From Afipia sp. (GTDB lineage Bacteria > Pseudomonadota > Alphaproteobacteria > Rhizobiales > Xanthobacteraceae), in the NCBI GenBank assembly GCA_020056155.1, contig JAGVII010000102.1, positions 1 to 20,083 on the forward strand: DNA of 20,083 bases. Direction: 5' to 3'. Numbering within the stretch: the stretch's first letter is position 1; each line of letters begins with the position of its first letter. Positions 1-8,800 of this stretch are shown piece by piece. The position numbers and the translations under genes were made by a program. The notes under the pieces were generated by a model, which was not told the DNA's origin, did not search any database, and saw nothing but the letters and a program-made list of their open reading frames with translations.

Positions 1-82
1 CGCCAACGCGCTTAGCCACGACGGAGATTGGCTCCGACCAAACCAGTTCATAGAGTTGCTGCCGGGTAAATTTCTGCGCCAT
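1..82 (-). CDS. N-terminal fragment of a hypothetical protein (TRQELYELVW-type family)
   Basis: Only the first 27 codons lie in the window; the gene runs off the left edge. The visible peptide starts MAQKFTRQQLYELVWSEP and continues ISVVAKRVG. This opening is typical of a widespread bacterial family whose N-terminus (T-R-x-x-L-Y-x-L-V-W-S-x-P, then a short basic helix) reads like a helix-turn-helix segment. The family has no established biochemical role that I know of and is common in accessory regions. The ATG at 82 is preceded by a G-rich stretch that could act as a weak ribosome binding site. No statement can be made about the missing C-terminus. Confidence 0.6.
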   Translation of the reverse strand, partial: MAQKFTRQQLYELVWSEPISVVAKRVG

Positions 83-189
83 GGATTGCCCCCATTCAGG
101 TTGCCGTGGAAATGCATCCTGCAGAGCAGCCGTGGAGTACCATCGTAAGCGAGGTACCTTGCACGTCTTGATCTGCATCGGAATACGGA

Positions 190-381
190 ATGGCGCAACC
201 ACCAATGCTGGAGTTGGTCACTGGAAGCCGCGACTTGCTCGAGGACAAGCTGGTTCGTGCTCTCTTCAGTCCGGATACCGAGCGACAGATTCCCGTCCTG
301 CTGGCGCAACTCGAGCGCAAAGGCGAGTTGCACCTGGTTGCCCGCGAACCATCAGATTTCCCCGGCGCTGACCTTTCTTAG
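190..381 (+). CDS. Possible small hypothetical protein (63 aa)
   Basis: A 63-codon ORF encoding an acidic, leucine-rich peptide (MAQPPMLELVTGSRDLLEDK, later QIPVLLAQLERKGELHLVAR). Its third codon positions are mostly G or C, as in the clear genes nearby, and its composition is more protein-like than the overlapping frames. Its last 30 bases overlap the 3' end of the convergent secreted-protein gene. No clear Shine-Dalgarno precedes the ATG. Immediately upstream, in the same frame, is another short open stretch (from about 106) closed by a TGA at 169-171, so this could be the 3' part of a decayed gene. No family is recognised. Confidence 0.35.
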   Translation: MAQPPMLELVTGSRDLLEDKLVRALFSPDTERQIPVLLAQLERKGELHLVAREPSDFPGADLS

Positions 382-1308
382 GCTGGCCCCGTACAGGCTG
401 CGTCGAACCCGAACCCTGTCGCCCGCCTGGATGCCCAGATCCGTTGGATCGGAGACCTTCAGTCCATCCTGCTGCCCCTGTTCGTCGCGAATCCTCAGCA
501 TCCCCGCTTGCGAGTCGTAGTCGACGACCGTGTACGTTGATTCCGCAGGGTCGGGCGGGACCTGGCCGATGGTTTTTCTGGTTGGTTCGCCGGCATCGAT
601 CGCCTTGCCGTCGAAACCGAGGAGTTCCAGCATGGCCTCAATGGCGGCTTTTCGGAGTTCTTCCTCTGACACCGGACCGTAGCCGATGGTCAGAACCTCC
701 TGGTGCCCCCGGCTGTATTCGTTCACCACGCGGATCAACGCCACCTTGGTTGCGCCCGGCGGGACGCTGGTGAGCATTTCATCGGTGACATACCGGATGT
801 TGGGATTGTTCGAGAGATTTCGGTCCGTCGGAATCGAAGGCGCAATCGAGACGTTGCCTGTCAGGACCATCTCGACTGCCCCGACGAATACGGCGAGCAG
901 GATCTTGCCGCCCCGTTCCGCCGAAACTCGACTCATCTCGTTACCCTGCTTGGGTGGAGTCCAGGCCAAGGCGTCCCCGACATGGTCCACCTCGACGCGC
1001 CAGCGGTAGCCGGGTTGGCCAGATTCGACTTCGTATCCCTTTTCGGCCAGGCGCGCATTGACCTTGTCGGCAATCTCCTGGCCCTCCCGGAAGGTCATCT
1101 TCCAGCTTGGCTTACCAAACAGGCTCTTGGAGGTCTCGGCAATGCCGGCGCCGCCACCGGTAGTGATCACGATCATTCCCGTGGGCATTGCCGGTGCAGG
1201 TTCAACAGCAGGTAGTGCTTCGCTGGATTCTGTTGCCGCTAGCGCGTATCCACCTACTGCGTAGCAGGCAAGGCTCATTGCCAGCAAAATGCGTCGAAGA
1301 TGTTTCAT
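352..1308 (-). CDS. Secreted protein of unknown function
   Basis: This 318-residue protein begins with a classic Sec signal peptide: MKHLRR, then a hydrophobic stretch to about residue 22 (LLAMSLACYAVGGYALA) with an A-L-A cleavage context. It is therefore expected in the periplasm or outside the cell. The mature part has a glycine-rich turn near residues 50-54, a hydrophobic helix around residues 135-150 (LLAVFVGAVEMVLTG), and a C-terminal region (about 255-318) that looks like a small beta-barrel binding module (TYTVVDYDSQAGMLRIRDEQ, then DRVRVRRSLYG). The start has a good AAGGAG site about 8 bases upstream. It lies 98 bases downstream of the co-directional lipoprotein gene, so the two may share a transcript. 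No family is recognised. Confidence 0.85.
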   Translation of the reverse strand: MKHLRRILLAMSLACYAVGGYALAATESSEALPAVEPAPAMPTGMIVITTGGGAGIAETSKSLFGKPSWKMTFREGQEIADKVNARLAEKGYEVESGQPGYRWRVEVDHVGDALAWTPPKQGNEMSRVSAERGGKILLAVFVGAVEMVLTGNVSIAPSIPTDRNLSNNPNIRYVTDEMLTSVPPGATKVALIRVVNEYSRGHQEVLTIGYGPVSEEELRKAAIEAMLELLGFDGKAIDAGEPTRKTIGQVPPDPAESTYTVVDYDSQAGMLRIRDEQGQQDGLKVSDPTDLGIQAGDRVRVRRSLYGASLRKVSAGEI

Positions 1309-1406
1309 CCAAGACTCCTTCGGAATCAGAACAAGCCTTTCGTTGAATCATGGCACCCGGTCATACGAGGGCCACAACCAAAGTGGCGACCAAAGCCATG
1401 CGCCAG

Positions 1407-2438
1407 TCAGTCGCGTCGCAGGAAGGTGGTCGGCGTGCCTCGGGGAGGACGGAGCCAATCCAGTCGTACCCACTCCTGCGCCGGTGACTTGTTCTCCCAT
1501 TGCACGTAGGCCAAGGGAGGCTTCACCTCGATGACTAGACCGTAGATCTGGATCCCACTGGTCATTTCGGCCATCACGCGATCTCCTCGCGTTAGGTTGG
1601 CTCGGTAGACACCCAGTTCCGCCTCGGCGGCTTGCTTTCGCCGTTCCCGCTCCCGCGCAAGTTCAGCTTGTCGGTTTTGCTCCCGCTCTGCAGCCGCGTC
1701 CCGTTCCAAGGCAGCCGGCAACTTCTTTCGCGCCTCAGCCACCAGTCCGTCCGGATCGAACCCCTTCTCATATGCGTATATGAAGTCCTGCAGCGCAGAC
1801 GATGCTGTCGCTTGACGATACGCCGCTCGATAATCCAGAAGTGGCGCAGATTGCTGCGCGAAGGCAATTGCCCCAGATTCCTCGACCGCCTTGTCCAAGG
1901 CTTCCTGGTTCAGCTTGACCTTAAAGGGTGTGATCCCAGATGCAGCTTCCACAACGGTCAAGAGTCCGAAGCTGAGAACACCGCGCAAGGCGGTCCCTGC
2001 TGCAGCATCGCCAACGTCGGCAGCATAGAAGGCCGAGTTGCAGATCATGTATCCCCACTCATCACGGTCCAGGTACTTTCGCATGCAGGAATCACCCTTG
2101 TTCAGGGGTTGTGCTCCCGGACGATAGGCCCAGGACTTGGCGCTGACATAGACCATCTCCGTGTCTTTGTCCTTGCGCGGGTCACCCTTCAGCACGGCGG
2201 TCCATTTCCCATCTGCCTTCTTGAGGAAGATGGGATACTCGGAAACGCTGCCCGTCGGCTGGTAGGTGGTGGTGGGCGGCGGCACCGCTGTTGACCGCTG
2301 TTGCACCGGCGCAGAGCTGCACGCCGACAACGCGAGGGCTGCCAAGAATGTCGCCAGTGAGTGCGCGACAACAGAGATCGTGATCCTTGTGTGTGCATGC
2401 ATATTCATGGCTGAGCTGGTCGTTTGGTCGATTGTCAT
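1407..2438 (-). CDS. Outer-membrane-type lipoprotein of unknown function
   Basis: This 343-residue protein carries a lipobox (LALSAC-SS) about 40 residues from the chosen start, so it is expected to be lipidated on that Cys and membrane anchored. A Pro/Thr-rich linker follows, then an unassigned globular domain with several Cys residues. Next is a charged, probably coiled-coil helix around residues 245-275 (AAAEREQNRQAELARERERR). The C-terminal domain is short and SH3-like (about 280-335; RGDRVMAEMTSGIQIYGLV). ATG 2438 has a GGAAAA stretch at a reasonable distance. However, starts at 2408 or 2402 give a more normal signal-peptide N-region (MNMHAHTR), and an extended -10 lies only 12 bases before 2438. 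The N-terminus is therefore uncertain. No specific family is recognised. Confidence 0.8.
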   Translation of the reverse strand: MTIDQTTSSAMNMHAHTRITISVVAHSLATFLAALALSACSSAPVQQRSTAVPPPTTTYQPTGSVSEYPIFLKKADGKWTAVLKGDPRKDKDTEMVYVSAKSWAYRPGAQPLNKGDSCMRKYLDRDEWGYMICNSAFYAADVGDAAAGTALRGVLSFGLLTVVEAASGITPFKVKLNQEALDKAVEESGAIAFAQQSAPLLDYRAAYRQATASSALQDFIYAYEKGFDPDGLVAEARKKLPAALERDAAAEREQNRQAELARERERRKQAAEAELGVYRANLTRGDRVMAEMTSGIQIYGLVIEVKPPLAYVQWENKSPAQEWVRLDWLRPPRGTPTTFLRRD

Positions 2439-2450
2439 ACGTCATTTTCC

Positions 2451-2459
2451 ATTCTATCA
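2451..2459 (-). promoter_or_regulatory. Extended -10 promoter element upstream of the lipoprotein gene
   Basis: Read leftward, the sequence is TGA-TAGAAT: a TGn extension followed by a 5/6 match to TATAAT. No good -35 is visible 16-18 bases upstream. Transcription would begin about 6 bases before ATG 2438, which favours a downstream start codon such as 2408. Confidence 0.3.
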
Positions 2460-2474
2460 AAGTGGAGATGTATA

Positions 2475-2488
2475 GACAGTAGGCTGTC
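2475..2488. repeat. Inverted repeat GACAG-N4-CTGTC in the divergent lipoprotein/XRE promoter region
   Basis: GACAG (2475-2479), TAGG, CTGTC (2484-2488) form a perfect 5-bp dyad. An AGAC/GTCT match lies just outside it. It sits in the 92-base gap between the lipoprotein gene and the divergent XRE regulator gene, where an autoregulatory operator would be expected. Short dyads also arise by chance. Confidence 0.3.
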
Positions 2489-2530
2489 AGTCTGTAGAAG
2501 CAAACGCGGTAGATCGTCATTCTTTGGCCC

Positions 2531-2785
2531 ATGGCCAAGAAAACCGACCCCGCCCCGCCTGCCCGCCAGCGCATCGCCGAGAACGTCCGCCGCTTTCGCC
2601 TGGCGCGCGACCTCAGCCAGGAAAAGCTCGCGGAACTCGCCGACTTCCACCGCACCTACGTGTCCCAGGTCGAGCGCTGCATCACCAACATCTCGATCGA
2701 CGGGCTGGAACGCCTGGCGGGCGCCCTGGACGTCGATGTCGGCACCCTGCTGGAGGTGCCGCCGCCGAAGAAGGAGCGCCGCTAG
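2531..2785 (+). CDS. XRE-family helix-turn-helix transcriptional regulator
   Basis: An 84-residue protein that is essentially one Cro/C1-type HTH domain. Helices 1-5 are visible from about residue 13 to 75: RIAENVRRFRLARDLSQEKL, AELADFHRTYVSQVERC, then ISIDGLERLAGALDVDVGTL. The pattern R-x-x-x-x-S-Q-E-K-L-A, x7, Y-V-S-Q-V-E-R is diagnostic of the family and resembles C-proteins of restriction systems and small phage repressors. The short basic tail ends at KKERR. The ATG has no strong Shine-Dalgarno. The gene converges on the HD-domain gene with a 50-base gap and is divergent from the lipoprotein gene. It probably represses its own promoter and possibly island genes (inference). Confidence 0.9.
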   Translation: MAKKTDPAPPARQRIAENVRRFRLARDLSQEKLAELADFHRTYVSQVERCITNISIDGLERLAGALDVDVGTLLEVPPPKKERR

Positions 2786-2835
2786 GCCCTCCTTCCCGGT
2801 GGCAGCAGTTCGCGGCAGCGCCACCGCAGCTGTAC

Positions 2836-3915
2836 TCAAGACGACGCCCCCTCAGGATGGTCACCAGTCAGACCGAGCTGCCTGTCCAGCAAGGTCTGGA
2901 GCGGCTCGGCCTTGGGAATCTCCTTCCCCTCCCGGATGAGTTTCAGCATGGCCTCGCAGCTGGGCAAGGTCCGTTTTGGCTTGGGGCCCAGGGTCAGGAA
3001 GGGGCGCCCCAGGTGCGGATGCCCGCTTCCCCAGCCGCCCTGCTCCGCCTGTTGCCGGACCACCAGGTCGCCCTGGCCGGACAGGCGATCCACATGGGAC
3101 AAGAGCATGGCTTCCGGGGTCATGGGTTGCCGAATGCCGGTCCATGGCGGTGCGCCGGACACCGAGGTCAAGGCGTGCAAGAGGGAGACGTATTCCGTGT
3201 CGGTCATGCACAGTCGCATCCGGGCCCGGGCCACCGCCAGCCATTCGATGATGGTGACGCGATGGCCCAGTGCCTGGCCACGGTCGGTGAGCCCGCGCGC
3301 CCGACCTTGGCGGTCCTGGTACTCGTCGGCCTTGCCGGCGTCGTGCAACAGGCACGACAGGATCACGATCCCGGTGTTCGCTGCAGGCATCAACTCCCGC
3401 AGTTGCAGGCCAGCCTCGGCAGACTCCACGCTGTGCCTGAGGTTGCCGTTGATGCCCGAGTGGTGGCCGTTGAGCGAGCTCGGTCCCTGGCAGTAGCGGG
3501 CGAAGCGCCCGCCTTCCCAGAAAACCCGATTGAAGAGCTCCTGCTGCGGGACCTTCAGTGCTTCCCACAGCCGGGAGGCACGCTCGACCAACTCGCGGTC
3601 ACGCACCCAGGCCGATGGCACGGTCAGGAACAGGTTCTCGTAGCGGATCGGCTCGTCGATGACCGCCACCCGCGTGACCGGGATGACGCCATCGACCGGT
3701 GTGCGCACCGGCTTCCAGTAGACGCGCACCAGGAGGTCGGCCTTGAGGCGGGTATCCGGATGCGCCGTCTCCCAGCTGACCCGGTGGCTGCCGTAGGCGT
3801 GGTAGAGCGCGGCGGTTGCGCGCAAGCCGCGCTGGCGCGGGTCGAAGCGGACGGCGACGACTCGATGGATGGCGGTCTGGCTCTCGGTGCCAGCGTTCGT
3901 TTCGGTATCAAACAT
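2836..3915 (-). CDS. HD-domain phosphohydrolase/nuclease-like protein (YhaM-like)
   Basis: A 359-residue protein with an HD superfamily core from about 150 to 280. Likely metal ligands are H161, the H191-D192 pair in LLHDAGKADEY, H218 in a GHR turn, H247, and D276 in PMTPEAMLLSHVDRLSG. The order and spacing, with the MTPEA-x-x-L-x-x-x-D ending, resemble the HD domain of the YhaM family of 3'-5' exonucleases. No N-terminal OB-fold is obvious, so the exact substrate is open. The start at 3915 is chosen because AAGGAG lies 9 bases before it; longer in-frame starts have no such site. The ATG overlaps the integrase stop by 8 bases, so the gene is probably translationally coupled to int and forms part of the integration module. 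A role in processing ends or RNA during transfer is inference. Confidence 0.8.
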   Translation of the reverse strand: MFDTETNAGTESQTAIHRVVAVRFDPRQRGLRATAALYHAYGSHRVSWETAHPDTRLKADLLVRVYWKPVRTPVDGVIPVTRVAVIDEPIRYENLFLTVPSAWVRDRELVERASRLWEALKVPQQELFNRVFWEGGRFARYCQGPSSLNGHHSGINGNLRHSVESAEAGLQLRELMPAANTGIVILSCLLHDAGKADEYQDRQGRARGLTDRGQALGHRVTIIEWLAVARARMRLCMTDTEYVSLLHALTSVSGAPPWTGIRQPMTPEAMLLSHVDRLSGQGDLVVRQQAEQGGWGSGHPHLGRPFLTLGPKPKRTLPSCEAMLKLIREGKEIPKAEPLQTLLDRQLGLTGDHPEGASS

Positions 3916-5188
3916 GTGGGTTGGCTCCTTGTTGCGGGTTGGTGGTCCCCGGCGTAGGGGACGTGTCTGCGGCAGGTGGGGTGGCGCTCTTCCCGGTTGC
4001 ACCGGACTGCAGCAGCAGGCGCTCGAAGGCCGAGCCGTCCTGGCGGGTCAGGTTGGGCACATAGCGGGAGTAGACGCGGAACAGCATTTCCGTGGTGGCA
4101 TGGCCCATTTGCTTGGCGATCCATTCAGGGCTTTCCCCGGCGGCGAGCCAGAGGGTGGCGGCTGTGTGGCGCGTCTGGTAGGGGTTGCGCAGGTCGAGGC
4201 CCAGGTGCCGGAGCAGCGGATACCAGACGCGCTTGGTGACGTTGTTGGTATCGAGCGGCTGGCCATCCCGATTGCAGAAGACATACTCGCTGACCTCGCC
4301 CGTCGCCTTGAGCTGCGCTTCGAGTGCCTTCGCGACCGGTATCGATAGCTGGATGTCGCGCTGCGACTGCGGGGTCTTGGTGTCCTCCTCCTGCTCGCCA
4401 GCGACGTGGCTCTCCCGCACCAGGATCAAGCGCTTCTCGAAGTCGACGTATTTCCACTTGAGGCCGTCGATCTCGCCAGTCCGCATGCCCGTGAAGAAGC
4501 GCACGATGTAGTAGTTGCGGAAGTCCGCGCGCACCGTGTCGAGGATCTTCTGCACCTCGTCGAGGGCGAAGGGACGGACGTCGGCGCGACGGATCTTGAG
4601 CGGCTTGATGCGCTGTACGGGCGTGCTAAAGTCAAACCGGTCGGCGGCTTCGTTGAACACTTGGCACAGGACAAGCGTAATGGCATTGATCCGGCGGGGC
4701 GAAAGCGACGAACCTTCCTTGCGGCCGCGTACTTTGGCGAGTTCAGACCGAAAGGACAGGATGTTTTCGCGACGGACGCTGCCGACCGCCTGCTCCCCGA
4801 ACTGCGGGAGCAGATGCTTGTCGAGGATCTGCCGTACCGTGGCGACGTAGGTACGCCGCCAGCCGACCGACATTTCCTTGAACCAGGTCTCCGTGAAGTC
4901 CTTGAACAGCGGCCCGATCGCTACCGGCTTCTGCGTGTCCGCAATGGACATCGGAGCGACTACCCGGGCCGGGGCCGCGTCGAACTTGTTGGCGAACTTG
5001 CTGTTCGGAAAAGTCCGTCGGTAGTCGAAGGTACCGGCTTCGATCTCCTCGTCGATCCGCTTGAGGACCTTGGCCATCTTGCGGCGGTTCTCGGGGGTAT
5101 CGTCCAGTACCGTGTATTCGCGGCATCGCTGCCCCCGATACCGGAAGTCCCAGAACAGCTTGCCGCCATTGCTCCGAATACTAGCCAT
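3908..5188 (-). CDS. int: Tyrosine-type site-specific integrase
   Basis: A 426-residue integrase. The N-terminus (about 1-65; SIRSNGGKLFWDFRYRGQ, AGTFDY) matches the Arm DNA-binding domain of the DUF3596 type. A SAM-like core-binding domain spans about 90-190 and the catalytic domain about 205-380. Visible catalytic residues are R236 (GMRTGEI), K271, R340 (PYQTRHTAAT), H363 (MGHATTEM) and the nucleophile Y373. The first His of box II is replaced by Y337, as in other members of this subfamily. The start at 5188 is preferred over 5203 because GGAGGT lies 7 bases before it. That ATG overlaps the excisionase stop codon. The stop overlaps the HD gene start. The enzyme should integrate and excise the island, acting with the upstream small protein. 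Confidence 0.95.
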   Translation of the reverse strand: MASIRSNGGKLFWDFRYRGQRCREYTVLDDTPENRRKMAKVLKRIDEEIEAGTFDYRRTFPNSKFANKFDAAPARVVAPMSIADTQKPVAIGPLFKDFTETWFKEMSVGWRRTYVATVRQILDKHLLPQFGEQAVGSVRRENILSFRSELAKVRGRKEGSSLSPRRINAITLVLCQVFNEAADRFDFSTPVQRIKPLKIRRADVRPFALDEVQKILDTVRADFRNYYIVRFFTGMRTGEIDGLKWKYVDFEKRLILVRESHVAGEQEEDTKTPQSQRDIQLSIPVAKALEAQLKATGEVSEYVFCNRDGQPLDTNNVTKRVWYPLLRHLGLDLRNPYQTRHTAATLWLAAGESPEWIAKQMGHATTEMLFRVYSRYVPNLTRQDGSAFERLLLQSGATGKSATPPAADTSPTPGTTNPQQGANPHV

Positions 5189-5417
5189 GGCAAACACCTC
5201 CATTCGCCATCGGGATGCCGAAGGCGGATTCTTCCGCCTGCTTCAGCATGTCCCGTTCGATGGCTTCCCAGATGAACAACAGCTTGCGGCGACCGAAGGG
5301 ACGTACGTAATGCACGCCCTCCAGCAGCACGCTGTCCTTCAACTGGTTACGGATGGTGCGCGGATCGTATTGAATCCGCTTCGACAACTGCTCGGTGGTC
5401 AGGAACGTCTGGTTCAT
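5181..5417 (-). CDS. Excisionase-like / MerR-type HTH small DNA-binding protein
   Basis: A 78-residue protein with a winged-helix/MerR-like opening (FLTTEQLSKRIQYDPRTIRN). It continues with a wing-like basic segment (GVHYVRPFGRRKLLFIW) and a short acidic helix. Size, fold and position directly before int are those of a recombination directionality factor, which bends DNA to favour excision. The ATG at 5417 has a GGAGAG site about 6 bases upstream. Its stop overlaps the integrase start by 8 bases, so int is probably translationally coupled to it. Excisionase function is inferred from context, since such short HTH proteins can also be regulators. Confidence 0.8.
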   Translation of the reverse strand: MNQTFLTTEQLSKRIQYDPRTIRNQLKDSVLLEGVHYVRPFGRRKLLFIWEAIERDMLKQAEESAFGIPMANGGVCHG

Positions 5418-5821
5418 GTGTGCTCTCCGTGTGTGTTAAGAGGGTGTGGCTCATCACATCTCCACGGATCGCAAACATATATAGATGGATAGGTCGATTC
5501 TGATTTTCTTTTCGCTATTGCACAGAGGTTATCCTTCGGAGGCGGGTGACTATCTCCCTGCTGGCCAAGGCTTCTAAACACTGATTGGCCAATGATGCGA
5601 ATTCGGCCTTGGTGGCTCCTGAGGAATACTTCCCGGAGCGGCAGCCTTTGGCCATAAGCTAACCGAGGGCGCTGCTGTTTCAGTGGAGTCGTTCGTTGTA
5701 CCCGACTTCTCGCAAGCGGCCGTTGGCTGGTTACTCGCGATGTTGCGCTTGATCCTTCCACCATGCCCTCGCACTCCTATTGCATAATCTGACTAAATCG
5801 GGATGGCATTGGAGAGGGTGT
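5418..5821. other. 404-bp divergent intergenic region (excisionase/helicase), with nested inverted repeats
   Basis: No convincing gene is present. It separates the leftward integration module from the rightward helicase and should hold both promoters. An AT-rich patch with ATATATAG (about 5476-5483) lies 60 bases before the excisionase start and may include its -10. A nested dyad is visible: CCAAGGC (5565-5571) pairs with GCCTTGG (5606-5612), flanking the perfect palindrome ATTGGCCAAT (5584-5593). The core TGGCCA recurs at about 5562, 5586 and 5649. These could be recombinase or regulator sites, but nothing proves it. Confidence 0.5.
5783..5788 (+). promoter_or_regulatory. Possible -10 element of the helicase gene
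   Basis: CATAAT matches TATAAT at 5 of 6 positions and would place the transcript start about 27 bases before the helicase ATG, a normal leader length. No good -35 is seen at 16-18 bases, so activation or a weak promoter is possible. Confidence 0.25.
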
Positions 5822-8800
5822 ATGACAATATTCGTGAGTATCACTGACGCGTGCGCAGCAGAAGCACGCCAGAGCGGCCAGAGTGCAGCTGTTCAGAAGC
5901 TTGCCGCGGAGGTGGAACGGATTCAGAACATAGACCACTTCGATCGCCACCTACCATTCCCGATCGTGAAGAAGGTGCTTGGCAAGACGTTCCGCCTATA
6001 CGCGATCGAGCAGTTGCAGGATGAAACCGGCCACCGCGTGATCCGGTTTGCCCGCTTCCTGGTAAAGGGACAGAACGAAGATTTCCATCGCCAGCTGAAT
6101 GAGGAACGCTTCCGGGAAAGCTTTATCCAGGAAGGCGCCCTCAGCGCTTCCGAAGTAGCCGCAGTGATTGAACAACGCATCGCAGCCGGGGTGGTCGGGC
6201 CTGCACCCGTTACAGAGGACGAGGCACGCTACCTTGATGTCGTGAGCACAACCCTTTATCAGAATGAGCCGAGCGTCTACGAAACTTCGGACTGGGTGGA
6301 TCTCCTGAAAGCCCCGTGGATGAATGAGTTTCGCCGGGGCGTTGCAGGAATCCTGCAGGAATTGGTCGTCCAGGGAACGAAGGAAGAGCGAAGCGCCGCC
6401 ACGCGCTACCCGGCCGACAGGAATCAGCGTGGCATACTTTATCGGCAGTTCTCCAACGGGTTGTTGCTCGTTGCCCCAGTAGGCTACGAGAAGGGGCTGC
6501 AGGAGGACCATCTACGGCAGAGGTACCGGGAAGTCTTCGAAGCGAACGAGGGTTTGGCAGAGGAGGAGTTGCGCAAATTCTCACTGCGCACCTACCCAGA
6601 GTTTGTTGTCTCCGATGAAGGACTCTGGGTCACATTGGAGACGGCTGGAAAGGACGCGAACCTGTCCCTGTCTCCCGAGGAGTTAGGACTGCTGCACACG
6701 CTGCTCACTCCCGGTGAGGTCCGCAATCCCTACCCGCTCTTCATCAACGGACGTCCCGGCTCGGGGAAGACGACGATCTTGCACTACTTGTTCGCCGAAC
6801 ATCTGCACCACCACCTGACCGCCGCTGTCCCGCTGCCAAACCCACCGCTGTATCTGACGTACAGCTCGCTGCTGACAGGTCGCGCGAAGGATACCGTCTC
6901 GACTATTCTCGCATGCGATTACCGGCGCATCGAGAACCCTCCAGACATGGACAGCCCATTGGCGCAAGAGATCATCGGCCGCGCCTTTCAAGTATTCCGC
7001 GACATGCTACTGTCGCTACTGACATCGGAGATACGCACGCGATTCAAGTCGGAGCTTTACGTAGATTTCCCACGATTCCGGACGCTTTGGAAGAAGAGCT
7101 TCGCGCAAGGCGGTGGATGCCCGAGCGACCTGCGCAATGCCCCCGAACTGGCCTGGCATGCGATCAGGACCTTCATCAAGGGACGCTGCCCGGCGGATGG
7201 CGAGGAGGATGACTTCGGTCCGGATCGCTACGCGGAATTACCCAAGCGTCAGAAGTCCATCGACGAAGGTGTATTCCAAAAGATCCACCAGGTCGTCTGG
7301 CGCGAATGGTACAAGCCGTATTGTGACAAGTACGGCCTTTGGGACGACCAGGACCTGACCATGGCCGTGTTGCGACAGGAGTCGTTGTCGCGCTTCCCTG
7401 CTATCGTCTGTGACGAAGCCCAGGACTTTACCGCGAACGAGCTGACGGTCATTCTCCGGCTTTCAGTGTTCTCGACGCGCGCGGTACCACACTACCTTCT
7501 AGGTAAGATTCCCTTTGCGTTCGCTGGCGACCCTTTCCAAACCCTCAATCCGACCGGGTTCAACTGGGAGAGCCTGTCCGACAGCTTCCGGGAAAACCTG
7601 CTTAGGGAATTGGATCCGGACGGGCGCCATGCCTTGACGGTGAATTTCCGCGAGTTGGAACTCAACTACCGGTCGGCCGAGCCGATCGTGCGTCTATGCA
7701 ACCTAATCCAGCTTCTGCGCGGCATCCTCTTTGAAGTCGGCGGCTTGAGGCCTCAGCAGACCTGGAGAAACGATGCGGCTCCTGACGTTGCCCTCTTCTG
7801 CATTGAAGACGCCACAACTCGCGATCAGTTGCGTCGGCAGGCTGCAGAGCTGGTGTTCATCGTTCCTTCTCAGGATGAATCCGAGGATGACTACATCAGG
7901 TCCGACAAAGCTCTGTCCGGCATCGCAAACGGGGGTGCGCAAGCAATGCCAGACATCTTTAACCCGATGCGAGCGAAAGGCATGGAGTTCGGGCGGGTAG
8001 TCATCTACAAGTTCGGGGACTGGTGCCTGAATCACTTGCAGGGTCTACCTGATCTACTGGCAAGGCCGAACACAGTGCGAAACACGCAGGAAGGGCTGAG
8101 CTACGAATACTTTCTCAATCGACTGTACGTCGGCCTGTCGCGCGCGCGCAGCCGGCTGTTGATTGTCGACACGCAGGACGGAATCGACAAGTTCTGGGGT
8201 TTTGCGCGGGGTTATCAGCATGAGGATTTGATCGCGCAGTACAAGTCGCGTGATGCTGCTTGGTTACCGAAGGACCTGGGGATTGCCATCCAGGGTGAGG
8301 CCGGGGCGTGGGCGGATGACGAAGCGGACGATAACGCGGATATTGGTCAGCAGTACCTCGACAGAGGGGAGCAGGCGCAAGACCCCTATCTGCTTGATCG
8401 CGCAGCCGCGCGCTTCGATCGTGTCCCCGACGAATCTAATGCACTACGCTCGCGTGCCTTGGCGTGCTACTTCCGCGAGAACTATGTTCAAGCCGGGCTA
8501 CTGTTCGCGCGGATTCCGGATGTAGACATGGCGCTTAAGAGCTTCTGGCTTGCCGGTGATCACTCGGCATTCCTAAACATGGCACGCAATCGTGGGCATG
8601 CGGGCGACCCCCGCTTTCACGCGGCACGTTACATGGAAAGCAAGCAGCAGGAAGACGATGCGCGCACCTGCTTCAAGTCTCTTTACGATATTTTGGCCAA
8701 TCGAGGTACCAAGACGCCTCCAACCGACAATCGCCTGCGCAGCATTCTCGACCAAGTGCTAACTAAGCTCTTGGCGCGGCTCGATGCGCATCCGAAGGAT

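Noticed and set aside
2525..2539. TGGCCCATGGCCAAG at the XRE start as a left attachment site matching the TGGGCCATGGCCCA palindrome at 19764
   Set aside because: The similarity is mainly a short GC palindrome and a common MAK start; it falls in coding sequence, and TGGCCCA/TGGGCCA occurs elsewhere in the window by chance.
2524..3957. 477-codon rightward ORF antisense to the HD-domain gene
   Set aside because: It is an antisense shadow of a high-GC gene. It also overlaps the XRE gene out of frame, and its translation is low-complexity and family-less.
4406..5275. 289-codon rightward ORF antisense to the integrase
   Set aside because: The integrase on the opposite strand has all catalytic motifs; this frame is only its complement.
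5414..5764. 116-codon leftward ORF between the excisionase and helicase genes
   Set aside because: Arg/Pro/Ser-rich non-protein-like composition, no ribosome binding site, and it covers the likely promoter region.
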